Notes: generated from the letters alone by a model not told the origin. A stretch of DNA of 64,000 nucleotides from Poa pratensis (GCA_947311845.1 CAMZMU010000034.1:90400723-90464722); one strand, 5' to 3'. Positions 24,246 to 36,755 are shown, counted from the stretch's first letter. Numbers and translations are program-made.

Positions 24246-24418
24246 TCAAAACTTGAAAACGTCCCATTTGGCCTTGTAACGGTCAAAGTGATTGACCAGA
24301 CGGAAACGTCCATTTGGCCATGTGTGAGCCTCGAAAGAGCAAAATAGGGCACAAGCGAGGAAAGTTAAGCGAGTAATGCACAAACAAGAAAAACTAAGCG
24401 AAGCAGACCCTGTTTTAA

Positions 24419-25598
24419 AGCTACCGTACCCGGTCGGATTCACACCGGATTCTTCCGGACCATTTGGATTACCAGATTGAACATCTATAATATCATAAAC
24501 AACAAAACCACTCACATGAACAACACAACTACTTTCTCATACAATATTCATTTTTCTGAACTTGAACTTGTTTTGAAGCTAACAACGAGCTATATATCCT
24601 CATACAAATAAACACCAAAGATGGACTAAAACATAGGATTTAAAATATGCAAAGTTTTTGCATAAGCATGACATGTTCAAGCTACTCATATGATAGCCCT
24701 CTTGATAGTACGGTTATCAAACCCCACCAAGTACTTTTAGATCAATAAAATTAGGAAGAACTAGCAAAGCCATACCTTGTCATTATGCATTCCAGTTGAA
24801 CTCGACTATAATGGTCATGATTATATATTGGAACACTTCTCTTGATCCCGCTCTCTTGGTGAAGATTGACATAATGGGTCCATGATGTTGCACTATGGGA
24901 AGCTTCACTTAGGAAATGTTCACATATCCCTTATCCCTAAAGGGACCGCAAGCTTCACTTACGTGACCATGTCGAGGTCTTATCTTGAACTTGCACTTGT
25001 CAAACCTTGAGACCATCTCCACTAGATCTCATCCTCTCGTGGACTATATGAAATGTTCCCGTTTTGATGCAAGCCGATGAGTAGAACCTAACCCACATAG
25101 AAATACCAAACAAATAAATTATGTGTTAGTTTACAATGTGCAATTCACAATTACTTACCATACCACTAGATCATTTGATCTCACAGAGTATATCATTTAC
25201 GCTCCAATGTTGATCTTTTAGATCTAATTCTTTGACTTCATCTTGATCAAGCTTTATCATTGTTTGTCTCTCCATCTTGATGGTGTCTTGAAGGAAATAA
25301 CAAACTGTTCACTTAATATTCATTGCAAGACTTACTCTTCAAAGGATCAAAATTCCAGACTACTTAATTTTCTTCTATAGTACTGAACACCCTGTATGTA
25401 GCAGGTGTGTAATTAAGCTGTGAGACTATGGAATATTTATTTATGCAGTAGATTTAGCAGGATTTCCATACTCCATAACTCCGTACCATCATCTATTGAT
25501 CGATCACTCAATCACAACAAAAGAAAAGCCATCTATTGATCACAAAGTGGTTGTTTTCTGCAAGTGCGGGCTTATTTTGTCTTGCTCTTCAGTTTATT
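24419..25598. other. Spacer without recognised gene
   Basis: AT-rich DNA. One direct repetition of AAGCTTCACTTA is seen (about 24900 and 24951). No coding signal was recognised. Confidence 0.4.
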
Positions 25599-25951
25599 AT
25601 GGGAAACCCGCCGTCTTGCAAAAGTAAGCTCACAGATTTTTTTGCTGTTAACCTGGGCTGTGTTGACGCTAGGGGTCTTACTTATGTGGAATTCCCTTCG
25701 TAGTGGACCTAGGATGAATCCAGTAAGGTATGGAATCGGAGCAATCACACTGACAGGTTTGGTCATAAAATCGGCACGATACCTCATGTTCATCCTTCTA
25801 CCAGTGTTTTGTTCTTCTTGCGGATGCTTCTTATGATCGTTCGGGGTGCTACCATCTTTGAAGATCTTAGGTCGTGTGAGGGTGTGGTTTATGCTACTTT
25901 CAAGGAGGCTTGCTTGGCAAGGGTTCTGGTTGCTGTTTATGACGGCGAACG
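25599..25951 (+). pseudogene. Helitron helicase (Rep/Pif1-type) fragment
   Basis: One frame reads SKLTDFFAVN, DARGLTYVEFPS-stop-WT-stop-DE, GHKIG, HVHPSTS, FFLRMLLMIVRGATIFEDLR and GVVYATFKEACLA. These are the recognisable blocks (LTYVEFP, YYLRMLL, FEDLRT, TFKEAC) of the region before the Pif1 helicase domain in plant Helitron proteins. Two in-frame TAG codons sit where Lys and Trp are expected, and neither the Rep nor the helicase core is present, so this is a decayed fragment. Confidence 0.75.
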
Positions 25952-26195
25952 GGTAAGTTATGAATGCTATCTATGAGAGGGTTTCCTCACGACTTATTTG
26001 TGTGTATGTATGATGGTACTGCCGGGTCTTGCTACTCTCAGGTCAGTGGGCTCTGGTCTGGTTTGGATTTTATTTCATTATTGACTTCTATAGGTAAGCA
26101 TTTGGCCATGTGTTTTGTTGATGCAAAACTATTATTGGTTTAATGATGATCCTGTTGAATATGTTTGACAAGTGTTAAGCTAACCAAATTCCTAA

Positions 26196-27403
26196 AGTGA
26201 AGGTTGCCAAGATAGTTTTGCGTGCAGCTAGAAAGGAACAAACACCTTATATTCCAGAAATTCCTGACATTCCGAAGTGTTCACCTGATTTGTGTGCATC
26301 AAAGGACTGGGAGGACTCATTTATGACACATTTTTCTAGAGACCAGGCTGGTAATCTATGTAGATATTTAAACGTAGCACCATGCCTAACCAAATAATAT
26401 TTTTGTTCATTTTCATAATTGTCGTCATGAATTCAACACTCATGTGTCTCCTAACTGCTATTTGAAGTAAACAAATATAATGCTATTTGCTTAGTTAATT
26501 TGATGCGTTTTCAGTTTGGAATATTTGATTTTGTCAAGCCCTCAAATCTTAATGACACGCGTCCTGAACTTTACAGATCAGACCTGGCACCCTTCTGCTA
26601 TGCTATAAGCCTATAACTACCGGTAAAATTTTAGGGGTATTAGATGGTAGGTAGCATAATCATTCACAACAATATTTTAGCATGTAGTGTAACTATTGCC
26701 ATGTGCATAGCTAGGTTATAAACCAGAAGTTGAGATAGTCATTTTGATGTTGAGGATAGAAGCATTCACCTGTTAAAACTCCTAAATTCAGAATTCTTCC
26801 ATGCCTTGCAATTTAAAGATGGAGAACACCCTGTTCGACTACCTTACTGCTCTACCTTTTACACTCACAACAGTGTGTTAAGTGTTTTTCTGATAACTTG
26901 AGTTTGAAGTCAGTATTTAGAGTAACTTTTCGTTATCATCTCTTTTGTCATTAGCTTCTTTGTTGACAATCACGTCTGCTGTAATGATGTATGAATACTC
27001 TTCTCTGCAGGCTTTCTCAGAGCTTGACAGCTGTGACGGACCATCTGTATCTGGAGCGCTGAAAAACTCCTATAAACCTGGTAGCAGCCCCGAGATGCAG
27101 ATTGACCCAACGCTGCCGATGATCCGCAGCATGGACGCAGTTTCAAGAGCTACAACATTGCGCAAGTACACGAACATGATCCAAAGCTTTGATACACTAT
27201 CAAGGAATGACTGCCTGTGGTTGTTTGAGCTATGCGTCGCTGTTCAGCCGCTGTTGGACGCAGAGACATGTGCCTCGCTGAGGTCGCTTCTGCGTAAGTG
27301 CACGACCATCCTCGCTGCCAAGTCGGAGATGGACGATGAAGCCGTGATGCTGAACATACTTATGTCCATCTCGGGCAGGTACTTGGGGCAGTATGAGAAG
27401 TAG
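26196..27403 (+). pseudogene. Gemin2/SIP1-like gene fragment (C-terminal exons)
   Basis: Two exon-like blocks. The first (about 26196-26345) reads VAKIVLRAARKEQTPY, PDIPKCSPDLC and DWEDSFMTHFSRDQ. The second (27011-27403, after a TTCTCTGCAG acceptor) reads LRKYTNMIQSFDTLS, NDCLWLFELC, LRSLLRKC and LNILMSISGRYLGQ before TAG. The last part matches the C-terminal pattern of Gemin2/SIP1 (W-L-x-A-L, R-x-L-x-R-x-C, L-N-x-L, R-Y-x-x-Q), a partner of SMN in spliceosomal snRNP assembly. No N-terminal exons or start codon were found, and no clean GT donor joins the two blocks, so this looks like a gene remnant. A decayed Helitron segment lies just upstream. The family assignment rests on short motifs. 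Confidence 0.55.
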
Positions 27404-28464
27404 ATAAGGCTTTAGATAGTTAGGTCGGTTGTAATTAGCACTCCATCATGTATCTGCAACGTAACCTGTGAAAACGTGCAAATGTTACTTGGTGGTGCCA
27501 CAAATGTTTGATTTCATTCAGAATTTGAAATGCCCCGGAGGTGCTGCTCTTCTTGTAGAAGAAATTGAACACGTTATAATCGATTTGCCATTTACTGGGT
27601 TTCATTCCAGCCAGTCAGTTCTAGAGCTAAATCACGTGCAACTCAATAAGACATTGAAGCACATGGCTTTCTAGGAACAGAAAAGTTTTAGATGATATAG
27701 AATTGCCGGGTCATATGGTGGTCAAGAAATGCATGGAGTTGTGTAAATTATGGTCCCGCGGAGCCAAGAAAAAAAAAGAAAAAGAAGCAATTCATCTATG
27801 GATTTTGGGATGGCCAACATAATCTTGTATGTTCTTTTAGTAGTTTGCTCTTCTATTTTTCTTCTTTATACTCTGTAACACCTTAAACAACTTTGAGCTG
27901 ACTTTGCTCCTTTTCAATGGAAATTTAGTTATGGGATAACCCCCTAACTGTTAGTAATACTTCAACATTGTTTTATTTTCTTTTGTGGGTGGTATTTGCA
28001 TTCCCCTTCATACCTTATTTTCCTTTTTACAATTTTGTAATTCTAAATTTAGTCAAAGGAACTTGCAGGCTGTGAGGTTGGAATCCAGCGTCGGGGAAGC
28101 TATGGCCCTCTCTAAAGTGTTTTTTCTAGCTGAAGCCAATCCAGATCAATTTAGTACTACATATGGCAAATAAAGAATACGTCGAGTGTTCTCATCAGGA
28201 TCGATTTCGGTAACATGGAGCCGTTTGCTCTAAGATATGCTTTTTCTAGGCAGCTGAAGCCAATCCAGTAACACAAAAATACTCTTAATCTAGAAAACGC
28301 GCTAAGCATATTATTTGAGCTAGCAGAAAGCATAATGAGCTAGATCATGTTAGGTCAATACTTATACATCATCTTCAGCATAAAGGGTAATTCAGACTTT
28401 CACCAGCAGCTGCATGTCCAGCAGCCATTTTAAAAGCAGGTTGCCAAACAATATTTTTTACATT
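27404..28464. other. Spacer between the Gemin2-like remnant and the DUF3615 gene
   Basis: It probably includes a 3' UTR of the upstream remnant. A short open stretch at 28060-28173 reads VRLESSVGEAMALSKVFFL, but I cannot assign it. Parts of 28110-28150 recur at 28230-28270 (CAGCTGAAGCCAATCCAG). Confidence 0.4.
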
Positions 28465-30885
28465 TCACCAGCCGTCCAGCTCCTGGTCCAGGTTCTCCTC
28501 TGAACCTAGCAGCTCCAGCTGCTTGTCATGCAGCTGCAGCTCAAACAAACATGGATATAGGTCAACGGCAGCAGCAACAGCAGCAGATTGACAGCGAGCC
28601 TTCGCACCAAGATAACCACCAGTAGCAGGGTGCTTGATTTTCCCTCGGCAGTGTCCACAGCCACCAAGGTTCTTTGATTCAACTGCAAGTGTAAAGACAT
28701 GGATATAAATACCATCAAGCCCCCCAATATTATCAACAAATACTGCTAGTGACAGCTTCTATTATTGAACACACCTGAATCCATCTTGACGCATGAAGCA
28801 CAGTGCAGACCAAATGCATCTAGTTTCAGCTCAGCAAAGAAATACTTGGGAACAAGATCAACACAGTTGCTAGCACCTTTACGCCTCGCAAGGAAATTTG
28901 CATGCAACCACCCACCACCCTATATAAAGGAATCAGCGTCCACTGCTTCAACCAGCTCATGCTCATCCCCCTACAAAACTCAAAGATGCATATATGAATT
29001 AATAAGCAGGATATGAGTTACACACTTGGAATTTCACTATGAACTATCAGATTTAGCCGTGGGATTCCCACTGTGTAATATGTATATTTAGAAATTCTTT
29101 GTGGGTAGATCTGCTTACATGACCATCATACCATTTTTTAATCCAATGAGCTCTGTCGCCATGTCATTTTTTCGACAAATAAGCCTAAATGTAACACGAC
29201 CTTGGCTGGGAACTTGCATTTGGGCCTACTAACAACAACATTATCCAATGTAAAGACTAAAAGAAACTCTGATACTGTTTTTGTGACTATATACAGATTA
29301 TTACTGCTACCAATGCTATCGTTATGATATCATTTAAGTGCAGCCTTCCTCTGCTGTTCTCGTAACTAAAATAACATTTTAAAGACCATCGGGCTGAAAT
29401 TTCAGAACATTTCCAGACATGCGATGAAATACTCCTTATGTGAGAAAGAGGTAATGTCTTGAGCTTATTGAGATTGTAAGATTCACAACGATCTGGTTTA
29501 TTCAGTTGTGATTCATTTTCAGCAGCAGACATCAGCACACTAACTTTTGAGCAAAGTAAAGAAAGGTAAATCTGAAAAATCGTCCAAATCTGATAATATA
29601 GATCGTGAATGACTACCCATCTACTAAGTGGCACCATGCACTATTTACAAGTTTAAGTAGAACAAAACCTGATTCATGCTGTTGTAGTGTTCTAAACCCA
29701 CACGTGCACATGATGGGGGCTCCCAAGGCTTATGTTGCTTAAGTTTTTTCCTGGAAGAGCATGGTCGATCATGCTTAAGTTCCTCCCTGGAAGAGCAGTA
29801 GTGTCAACATCATGCACATTTCTTGATTTCACATGTCCACCAAACAATTAATGAACATCTAGGAGTAGTAATACTAAATGCGCTGTTATCCCATTAAATA
29901 GCGGCTAACAGAAATGAATTGAAGAAGGTTTACACCTTGGAATTAAACGGTGTCATTGACAGAATGACAGAGAAGACCTAAACGGTGGAATAGCCAGTCA
30001 AGTAAACCACGATTCGAGGATTTCGTGGGGCCTAAATACCCTAGGCACAAATCAGATTTCGTTACTTCAATAAGTTTCCACCACTTGTTGCATTTGTAAG
30101 ACAAGAAGAATCTCCTAACAATGTGAATGTAGGCAGAAACGACTAAACCAGCTGTTCAAAAGTACAGATAGATAGAAGACATTATCTATCAACACAGCAT
30201 ATATATAGTGATGTAAAAGGAGAGAAGTCTCCTGGAGATGAAGACGTTTTCTGTCTTGGGGTTACCAAATCTACTAGACTTGATACTATAACAGCCACTA
30301 ACATTGATATTCCCCGGAAAAAAGGTTACTACCATTGATATTCTAGTAGTATGCAGGGGGGACAGGTAACTATTATCAACTACTAGCAATTACCTTAAAA
30401 AATCTACTCAGTGGCAATTGGGTGGGGGTCAGAAGCTTTCATCCTTCCGTTATCATAATAGTAAATCAATCTGACAAGAATTCACACAACGGTGCTACTG
30501 AGGCGACGCGAAACCGTCGCAGCTAGGGCATTGATCGACAATCCTTGGATCGGATTAGATCAATTCGGCATCCGTCAACCAAGTCGAAAGCAAGCATCAC
30601 ATTGCGGAGATAGATTGAGTAATGAAGTAGAGATATATACCGTTTCTTGTGGGGCCGGGGGATGGGCTTGGTATCTGGGACGCGGCCGTTGCTGGTATCG
30701 GGGACGTCGCGGTTGCGGAGCTCGTAAGCAACATCATGCTCCGGATCCTGTTCGCCAGAAGGTGTTTGCGAAACCCTCGCGGCGGGAGCGGAGCGCTCGC
30801 GCTTGCGCTTGCGCGGAGGAACCGGGGCCTCAGCGCGGCGTGCCGGAGAAGGCATCGCCGCCGCCGACGACGACGAATCCGGCAT
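28465..30885 (-). pseudogene. DUF3615-domain grass protein gene, apparently inactivated
   Basis: Recognisable exons on the minus strand are 30885-30641, 28970-28775 and 28682-28465. Exon 1 encodes a basic low-complexity N-terminus with PRRSKRLERSMPDSSSS upstream of or spanning the start. The later exons give HELVEAVDADSF, GGGWLHANFLARRKGA, KYFFAELKLDAFGLHC and GGCGHCRGKIKHPATGGY, the pattern of grass DUF3615 proteins of unknown function; the last exon ends LDGW before TGA. An in-frame TAG interrupts DADSFI/GGGW. Intron phases demand a missing middle exon. A candidate near 29310-29368 reads REQQRKAALK and then hits TGA. A LINE lies within 60 bp upstream of the first plausible ATG, separating it from its promoter. 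The stop codons and the insertion make it a likely pseudogene. Confidence 0.7.
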
Positions 30886-30942
30886 GGAGCGCTCAAGGCG
30901 CTTGGATCTCCGGGGCGCGCGGTCTTCTCGACTACGCCGTCC

Positions 30943-30956
30943 GAGTTCCGGTGATT
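30943..30956. other. Left 14-bp target site duplication of the LINE
   Basis: GAGTTCCGGTGATT here recurs at 36756-36769 on the other side of the LINE. Confidence 0.9.
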
Positions 30957-30987
30957 TTTTTTTTGACATAACACACTCCTTTATTGA

Positions 30988-33900
30988 TTAGATAACATCA
31001 ATACATAAAGTTCCCCGGATGCAATCCGGAACAGAATGAAAAACCTCACAAGTTTGTGAACTAAAACAAGACTTTGCAAGAACGTGTGCTGCTTCATTCA
31101 GGTGACGCTTCACATGGATGAAGGAGACCGATGTGAAAGAGGACAGCATGGTCTTCATACCACTGACTATAATACCGACGGAAGATCTGTCCATCATGGA
31201 GGAGTTGAGCCGCTGGACAAGAGAGAGGCAATCAGAAGCAAATATCACCTTGTTAAAGCCCTCCTCCAGCGCCAAAGAAATGGCACGGCGAAGAGCCAGC
31301 GCCTCCGCTTCCTCCGGGGTGGCGAGGCCTGGCGAATGTTGGCGGCATGCCACCAAGCAATTCCCGGCATGATCTCGGACGACAACGCCCGCCCCCATAC
31401 TTCTATCCGCCTCAAAGACCGCAGCATCAGAGTTTATGAGAACCGTGCCCGGCGGCGGTGGATTCCATCGAGAAGAAATATTGGAGTCACACCTAGTAAC
31501 CGGGGTAGGATTGGAGGTCTGCGATCGGATGAGATCAACATACGCGACAATCTTCGCACAAGTGCTCACTGGGTTTGGCTTGTCCGACGAGTTCCGAGCA
31601 TTGTTTCTTGCATCCCAGATGTGCCAGAAGCTCACAGCCAACACAGTAGCCTGTATATCAGTAGCCCGATCAAGGAAGTCGAAAAGCCACTGGCCATTGG
31701 AGCCGAAGGACTTGCGGTCCAAGCGCAAATGAAACTGTTGCTTAACTGCTCTCCAAACAACCTGGGCAAACTGACAGGTAAGCATCGCATGCCCAATATT
31801 CTCCATGCGTCCACAAAACACACATGGACCAGTATCTGGGACGCGTCTCCGATGTAGTTGAACACCACTAGGGAGACAATCATGGGCAAACCGCCACAGA
31901 TGGATTTTCATTTTTCCGGGCGCCTTGATGCTCCATAGCTTTTTCCACTGTTTTTCATTGTGCATCCATCCTGAGCTTAAACCAGTGCCCGTCTTGCTTC
32001 GCCACTGTAGGAACTTAGCAGAACGTGCAAGGTTGTAACCTGAACGGACCGTATAGGTACCGTGGCGATTGAAGGGCCAACAGGCAAAGTCCTCTCCCGC
32101 ATGTCGAGAGATGGGAATCTGTAGGATCCGCTCAGCAATATCAGGAGCAAAGAAAGCCTGAACATTTTCCACATTCCACGAATTAGTCTCCTCATTCATG
32201 AGACAACTCACTGTTGCAATACTAGGAATCGGTGACTTGGACTTGAGCTTATCAGGAGGGAAACTAGGAACCCAATTATCCCCCATAATCTTGATTAACT
32301 TTCCATCACCCACAGCCCACCGCACCCCCTGAACAAGCAGGTCTCTCCCATGTAGCACACTTCTCCAGGTATATGAAGCCGACCGTGGTCGCGAAGCATG
32401 CCAAAAATCCGTGTCTGGAAGTACCTTCCCTTCAACACCCGAGCACACAGAGAATCTGGAGCAGTGAGCAATCGCCACCCCTGCTTGGCCAACATGGCTT
32501 GGTTAAAGAGAGCGAGGTCACGAAACCCCATGCCTCCTAAACCCTTTGGAGTTGACAACCAGGCCCAAGACCTCCAGTGCATCTTTTTCTTGCCTTCCTC
32601 TAAGCCCCACCACCAATTAGCTATAATTGACTTGATCTTGTCACATGTGGCGATAGGTAGCTCAAAACAACTCATGACAAAGGTTGGAATAGCCTGTATT
32701 ACTGCCTTTATCAATGTTTCATTACCAGCTCGAGACAGTGGTCTACCAGAGAGACCATTTAAGTACTTCCAAATCTTATCAAATAGGAAGTTGAAGGTAG
32801 CAGTGGGAGAGCGAGCCACCGAAGTTGGCATACCCAGATAGAAATCATTAAGGGCTTCACTTTGCACCTCCAACCTTGCCTTCACACGATTCTTTACTTG
32901 GTCAGGACAACGAGGACCAAAGAAAACCGATGACTTCTCAAGATTAATGCTCTGACCCGAACCATCACAATAAAGCTTGAGAGTATTTTTGAGAGAATCC
33001 ACACTCTTATCATCACTTCTTGCAAAGAAAATGCTGTCATCCGCAAACAGTAAATGGGATATAGGGGGACCGAGTCTACCATTTCGAATACCATAGAGCT
33101 CACCTCGATCCTCCTTTTGTTGCAGCAAACTTGACAGACCTTCAGTGCAAAGCAGAAATAAATAAGGGCTAATTGGATCTCCTTGTCGAATACCCCTGGA
33201 TGGTACAACCGGCTCAGTCAGCTCACCATTGACACGAACGGCATAGCGGACACAAGTCACACATCTCATTACTGATTGTATCCATGTGGGGTCAAAACCA
33301 AGCTTGCACAAACAGCCGTGGAGGTAATTCCACTCCACTCTGTCATAGGCCTTCATCATATCAATTTTCATAGCAAAGAAAGGCCTCTTAGCATTCTGTT
33401 GACGAATGGTGTGCAAGCATTCAAAGGCAATCAAGGCATTATCCGTGATCAACCTACCGGGAACAAAAGCACTCTGCTGCTCTGAAATAATATCCGGTAA
33501 AATCACCTTCAACCTATTTGCCAGAACCTTGGACGCAATCTTGTAGAGGACATTGCACAAGCTAATGGGGCGGAAATTTTTTAGCTGTTTCGGCTTGGCA
33601 ACCTTGGGGATCAGAACTATAATTGAATCACATAGACCTTCCGGTATGTCCCCTCCACATAGAAAGCTCCTGACTGCATTACAGATTTCAGATTTGAAAA
33701 AATCCCAATGGGTTTGGTAAAACAGCGCCGGAAAACCATCAGGACCAGGAGCCTTAGTTGGCCCCATTTGAAAAAGCGCAGCTCCGATTTCTTCATCCGT
33801 ATAAGGCTTACATAGATCACTATTCATTTCAGCTGTAACCTTTGTCGGAATAACATCAAGAACTGCATCCACTGAGTCACAAGGATCAGAAGAAAAAAGC

Positions 33901-35117
33901 TTTTCATAAAACTCATGTACCATACCTTTGATCTCCCCTTGTGAATCACATTTTGAGCCATCCTCTCGTAACAACGTGCTGATTTTATTAGTACGTTTCC
34001 GAGCGGATGCTTTTGCATGAAAAAACGAGGTGTTACGGTCTCCCTCTCGGAGCCATTCCACGCGAGACCTTTGTCGTGCCATGATTTCTTCACACTCAAA
34101 CAGATCACAAAGTTTGTGTTCAATGTCTCGCTCCTCGTCCACATTTTCACTTGTGAGAGGTTGGCTTCTTAGATAAAATAATTTCTGCTCAAGCCGCCGG
34201 ATTTGTTTCTGGACTGAGCCAAAAGTGGCCCGACTCCAGTCCTTCAGGGCCGGACCCATCCGCTTGAGCGTCGCCCACGTTGAGCCCAGCGAGGGTGAGC
34301 TCTCGCTACTTGCAGCCCAAGCCGCTTCCAACATCTCTTTATAATCAGGTGCTTTGCGCCACATCGCCTCATAACGAAAATTGTACGATACTGGCGCTTG
34401 TCTACCACTTCCTCGATTCTTCACAAGAGACACCATGATCGCATAATGATCCGAAGAGGTGGTAATTATATTGTCAACCGTGCAGTCCTCAAAGAGCTGG
34501 TTAAATTCGTTATTGGCCACTGCTCTATCAAGTCTCACTTTGACATGCGTATCTGCATGCTGTCTATTGGACCATGTGTACTTCGGGCCTTCATAGCCAA
34601 GGTCCATAAGACTGCAATCTTGCAAACAATCCCGGAACGCCGCAATTTGCGACTCAGTCCGATCACGAGGTCCCAAATGTTCATCTTGACTGAGCACTTC
34701 ATTGAAATCACCGCAACAAAGCCATGGACCATCCCAGGATGTCTTTATCGAACGGAGGAGATCCCAAAACTCATGCCGAAGTTCACGTTTGGGCTCCCCA
34801 TATACGAAGGTTGTTCGCCATGTCACTCCCCCCTCCGGTGTAATAAGAGCATCAATGCACCGGCTGCTGAAACCCTGGATGGAAACAGACATAGACGACA
34901 ACCAAAACAGACCCAAGCCACCACTTAGGCCAACACTGCTTACAGCAAAGCACCCAGAGTAACCAAGTGACCACATAAAACTCCGTACTCTGGCATCCCT
35001 CATTTTCGTTTCAGAAAGGAAAAGGAGGGCGGGACGGTGAGCTCGCACAAGGTAGCGCAGCTCGCCAACTGTCGCGTCCGTCCCCAACCCGCGACAGTTC
35101 CAACATAGAATGATCAT
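30988..35117 (-). pseudogene. LINE ORF2: endonuclease, reverse transcriptase, zf-RVT, RNase H (one frameshift)
   Basis: It starts [12 protein letters not shown], with the APE-type endonuclease motifs [14 protein letters not shown] and SDHYAIM. The RT follows: [37 protein letters not shown] and the catalytic [11 protein letters not shown]. After KGRYF the frame shifts near 32417-32420 (one base missing). The next frame continues [18 protein letters not shown], then the zf-RVT zinc-binding region (CVFCGRMENIGHAMLTC) and an RNase H domain (NSDAAV, EEAEALALR, FASDCLS, HLNEAAHVLA). Everything except this single indel is open, about 1,375 codons in total, so the copy is young but cannot make full-length ORF2 protein. 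The ATG overlaps the ORF1 stop as ATGA. Confidence 0.95.
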
Positions 35118-36487
35118 TGCGTGTGGCGGGGCTGCTCCACAGCTCCCGCCTGATCCGCCGATCGAATATCATCACTTTTCTTCAGCTTCTTGTTGGAGTC
35201 CGTACTCTGCTCTTCATCAGACAGCGCTGAAAGAACAGCTTGCTTGTTCGGTACCACCTGGCGAACAACCACCGCCAACGGGTTCACCTTCTCCGTCTCA
35301 GCCACCGTAGGAACTTTCACACGGTAAGCTTGCTGTGACTTACGTTTCTGTCCCACCGTCAAACTCCCATCAACATTAACAGGACCTTTCTCCTTGCCTT
35401 GGCCCCTACCGGACCTAGCACCAGCACGAGCACGCGGCTGCATTTTCTTCACAGGAGCAGGAACCTCATAGGGGTCCTCCCCTTTCTTATACTGTCCCGC
35501 CGCCGCGGCCTTGTTAGAAGACTGACCAGCCTTCTCCGATGGGTGCTGTGGAGAAGCCCATGAATGATCAGCCGAACCTGACCCACTCGATGAATTTTCC
35601 CCTTGATTTTTCTTTTTCCTCTCGTCCGGGGCACCCAAACGATCAGCCGAGTAAGGCAGCTTTCCTTTCTCATCTCGTTCACCTGGATTTTTGCACACCG
35701 TGGAGGTGTGACCAACAATACCACACGAGAAACAATAATGTGGAAGATGCTCATACTGCACATCAAACCAATCTGTGGCGTTCCGACGCTGGGAGAAGAC
35801 AGTGACGCCCCGCATCAGCGGTTTGTCGACATCAACTTCCACCCGGACACGCATGTACCCGCCCCAGCATCTGCCGGTGGCATCACAGTCCACAACAGGA
35901 ACACTCCCCTCAATGCCGAGCGACGCGGCAATCGCCGCACCATATTTCTTGTGCATATATCCAAAGGGTAGATTAATGATCCGAGCCCATATCTTCAAAC
36001 CGTTGAAAACCATGTCTCTAGGCTTCAGATCAGAGTTGAACTCACGAAGAAGAACAGCGTGTTTGCCGACGACCCAAGGAGGACCATCCATGACACGCAG
36101 CTTGTCAGCTTTTGTCCCAAATTCGGCCACAAACAGATTGTCGCCGGCTGGATTCAGAATCAGACCGCGTGGGTTGCCCCACGCCGGCCGCAGCGCCGCG
36201 GAAATTGTGCTAATGTGTAGCTTGTTCGGGGCCAGGACCTTGCCGACGAGCGCCCACCGAGAGTGGACCGGGACCTCGTCGGAACCATCGTCCAGCACAA
36301 CCGCCGCAGCCTCCGCTGCAGTCAGACGAAGGCGACCCATCATCTCCGAGACATCATCAGATCCGGCCGCCGCCCCCGTCGAGGAGGAAGCCAGGTGCTC
36401 CTCCCTCATAGCTTTTCCATCCGCTCCCATCGTGGCAGCCACCGCCACTGCCTTGCCACCGCCGATCAACCCTGACGAGCCCGTCAT
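35114..36487 (-). CDS. LINE ORF1: DUF4283 / CCHC zinc-knuckle RNA-binding protein
   Basis: It starts at the first in-frame ATG ([12 protein letters not shown]); the open frame continues upstream without an ATG. The middle resembles the DUF4283 domain ([40 protein letters not shown]), followed by a zinc knuckle [14 protein letters not shown] (CX2CX4HX4C) and a basic tail with [19 protein letters not shown]. These proteins coat LINE RNA in the retrotransposition particle. About 457 codons, intact. Its TGA stop overlaps the ORF2 ATG. Confidence 0.9.
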   Translation of the reverse strand: MTGSSGLIGGGKAVAVAATMGADGKAMREEHLASSSTGAAAGSDDVSEMMGRLRLTAAEAAAVVLDDGSDEVPVHSRWALVGKVLAPNKLHISTISAALRPAWGNPRGLILNPAGDNLFVAEFGTKADKLRVMDGPPWVVGKHAVLLREFNSDLKPRDMVFNGLKIWARIINLPFGYMHKKYGAAIAASLGIEGSVPVVDCDATGRCWGGYMRVRVEVDVDKPLMRGVTVFSQRRNATDWFDVQYEHLPHYCFSCGIVGHTSTVCKNPGERDEKGKLPYSADRLGAPDERKKKNQGENSSSGSGSADHSWASPQHPSEKAGQSSNKAAAAGQYKKGEDPYEVPAPVKKMQPRARAGARSGRGQGKEKGPVNVDGSLTVGQKRKSQQAYRVKVPTVAETEKVNPLAVVVRQVVPNKQAVLSALSDEEQSTDSNKKLKKSDDIRSADQAGAVEQPRHTQ

Positions 36488-36755
36488 CGTCGATCCCTCG
36501 ATCTCGCAGCCAACCAAGGGCGGGTAGCAATCTAGGAGAGCCCCTTGATCGCCCCGAGTCAGCACAGAGAGGCGAGAAGATCTTCTAGGGCACAGCAGAG
36601 AGACAAGAGGGCACCGAGTTGAGATCGCACTCGCAAGAAACGACTCAAACGTGGATTCAAACCCTAGACGCAGGTCGTCGCCATGGCAATCGCCCTAACC
36701 CTAGGAGAGAGAAACAAAAACGAGATACTCGGAGCGCCGCGGCTGAGGCTAGGTT

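Larger units (their letters stand above)
20319..24409. mobile_element. Mutator-like element (MULE), 4.1 kb, non-autonomous
   Basis: Terminal inverted repeats of roughly 170 bp: the left end (about 20319-20490) and the reverse complement of the right end (about 24240-24409) share ACTTCGCTTAG, GGCTCACACATGGCCAAA and CGTTTCC in the same order. The nine bases CTGTTTTAA flank both ends (20310-20318 and 24410-24418), as expected for Mutator. No transposase was recognised. The interior holds a GC-rich stretch (20540-20990) with a minus-strand ORF of 141 codons beginning MELGIDASF, which could be a captured gene piece, plus a nested hAT-like element and tandem repeats. Confidence 0.85.
30957..36755 (-). 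mobile_element. L1-type LINE, near full length (5.8 kb)
   Basis: On the minus strand the element has a ~270-bp leader, ORF1, ORF2, an AATAAA only a few bases after the ORF2 stop, and a ten-residue poly-A tail (30955-30964 on the plus strand, overlapping the TSD by two bases). The 14-bp target duplications and the tail show insertion by target-primed reverse transcription. ORF2 carries a C-terminal RNase H, as in one lineage of plant L1 elements. Confidence 0.95.

Noticed and set aside
30492..30971. 159-codon plus-strand ORF over the DUF3615 first exon
   Set aside because: Shadow of the minus-strand exon; Arg-rich from GC-biased codons read in reverse.
31084..31857. 257-codon plus-strand ORF
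   Set aside because: Antisense to the LINE RNase H region; no domain in this frame.
35775..36527. 250-codon plus-strand ORF
   Set aside because: Antisense to LINE ORF1.
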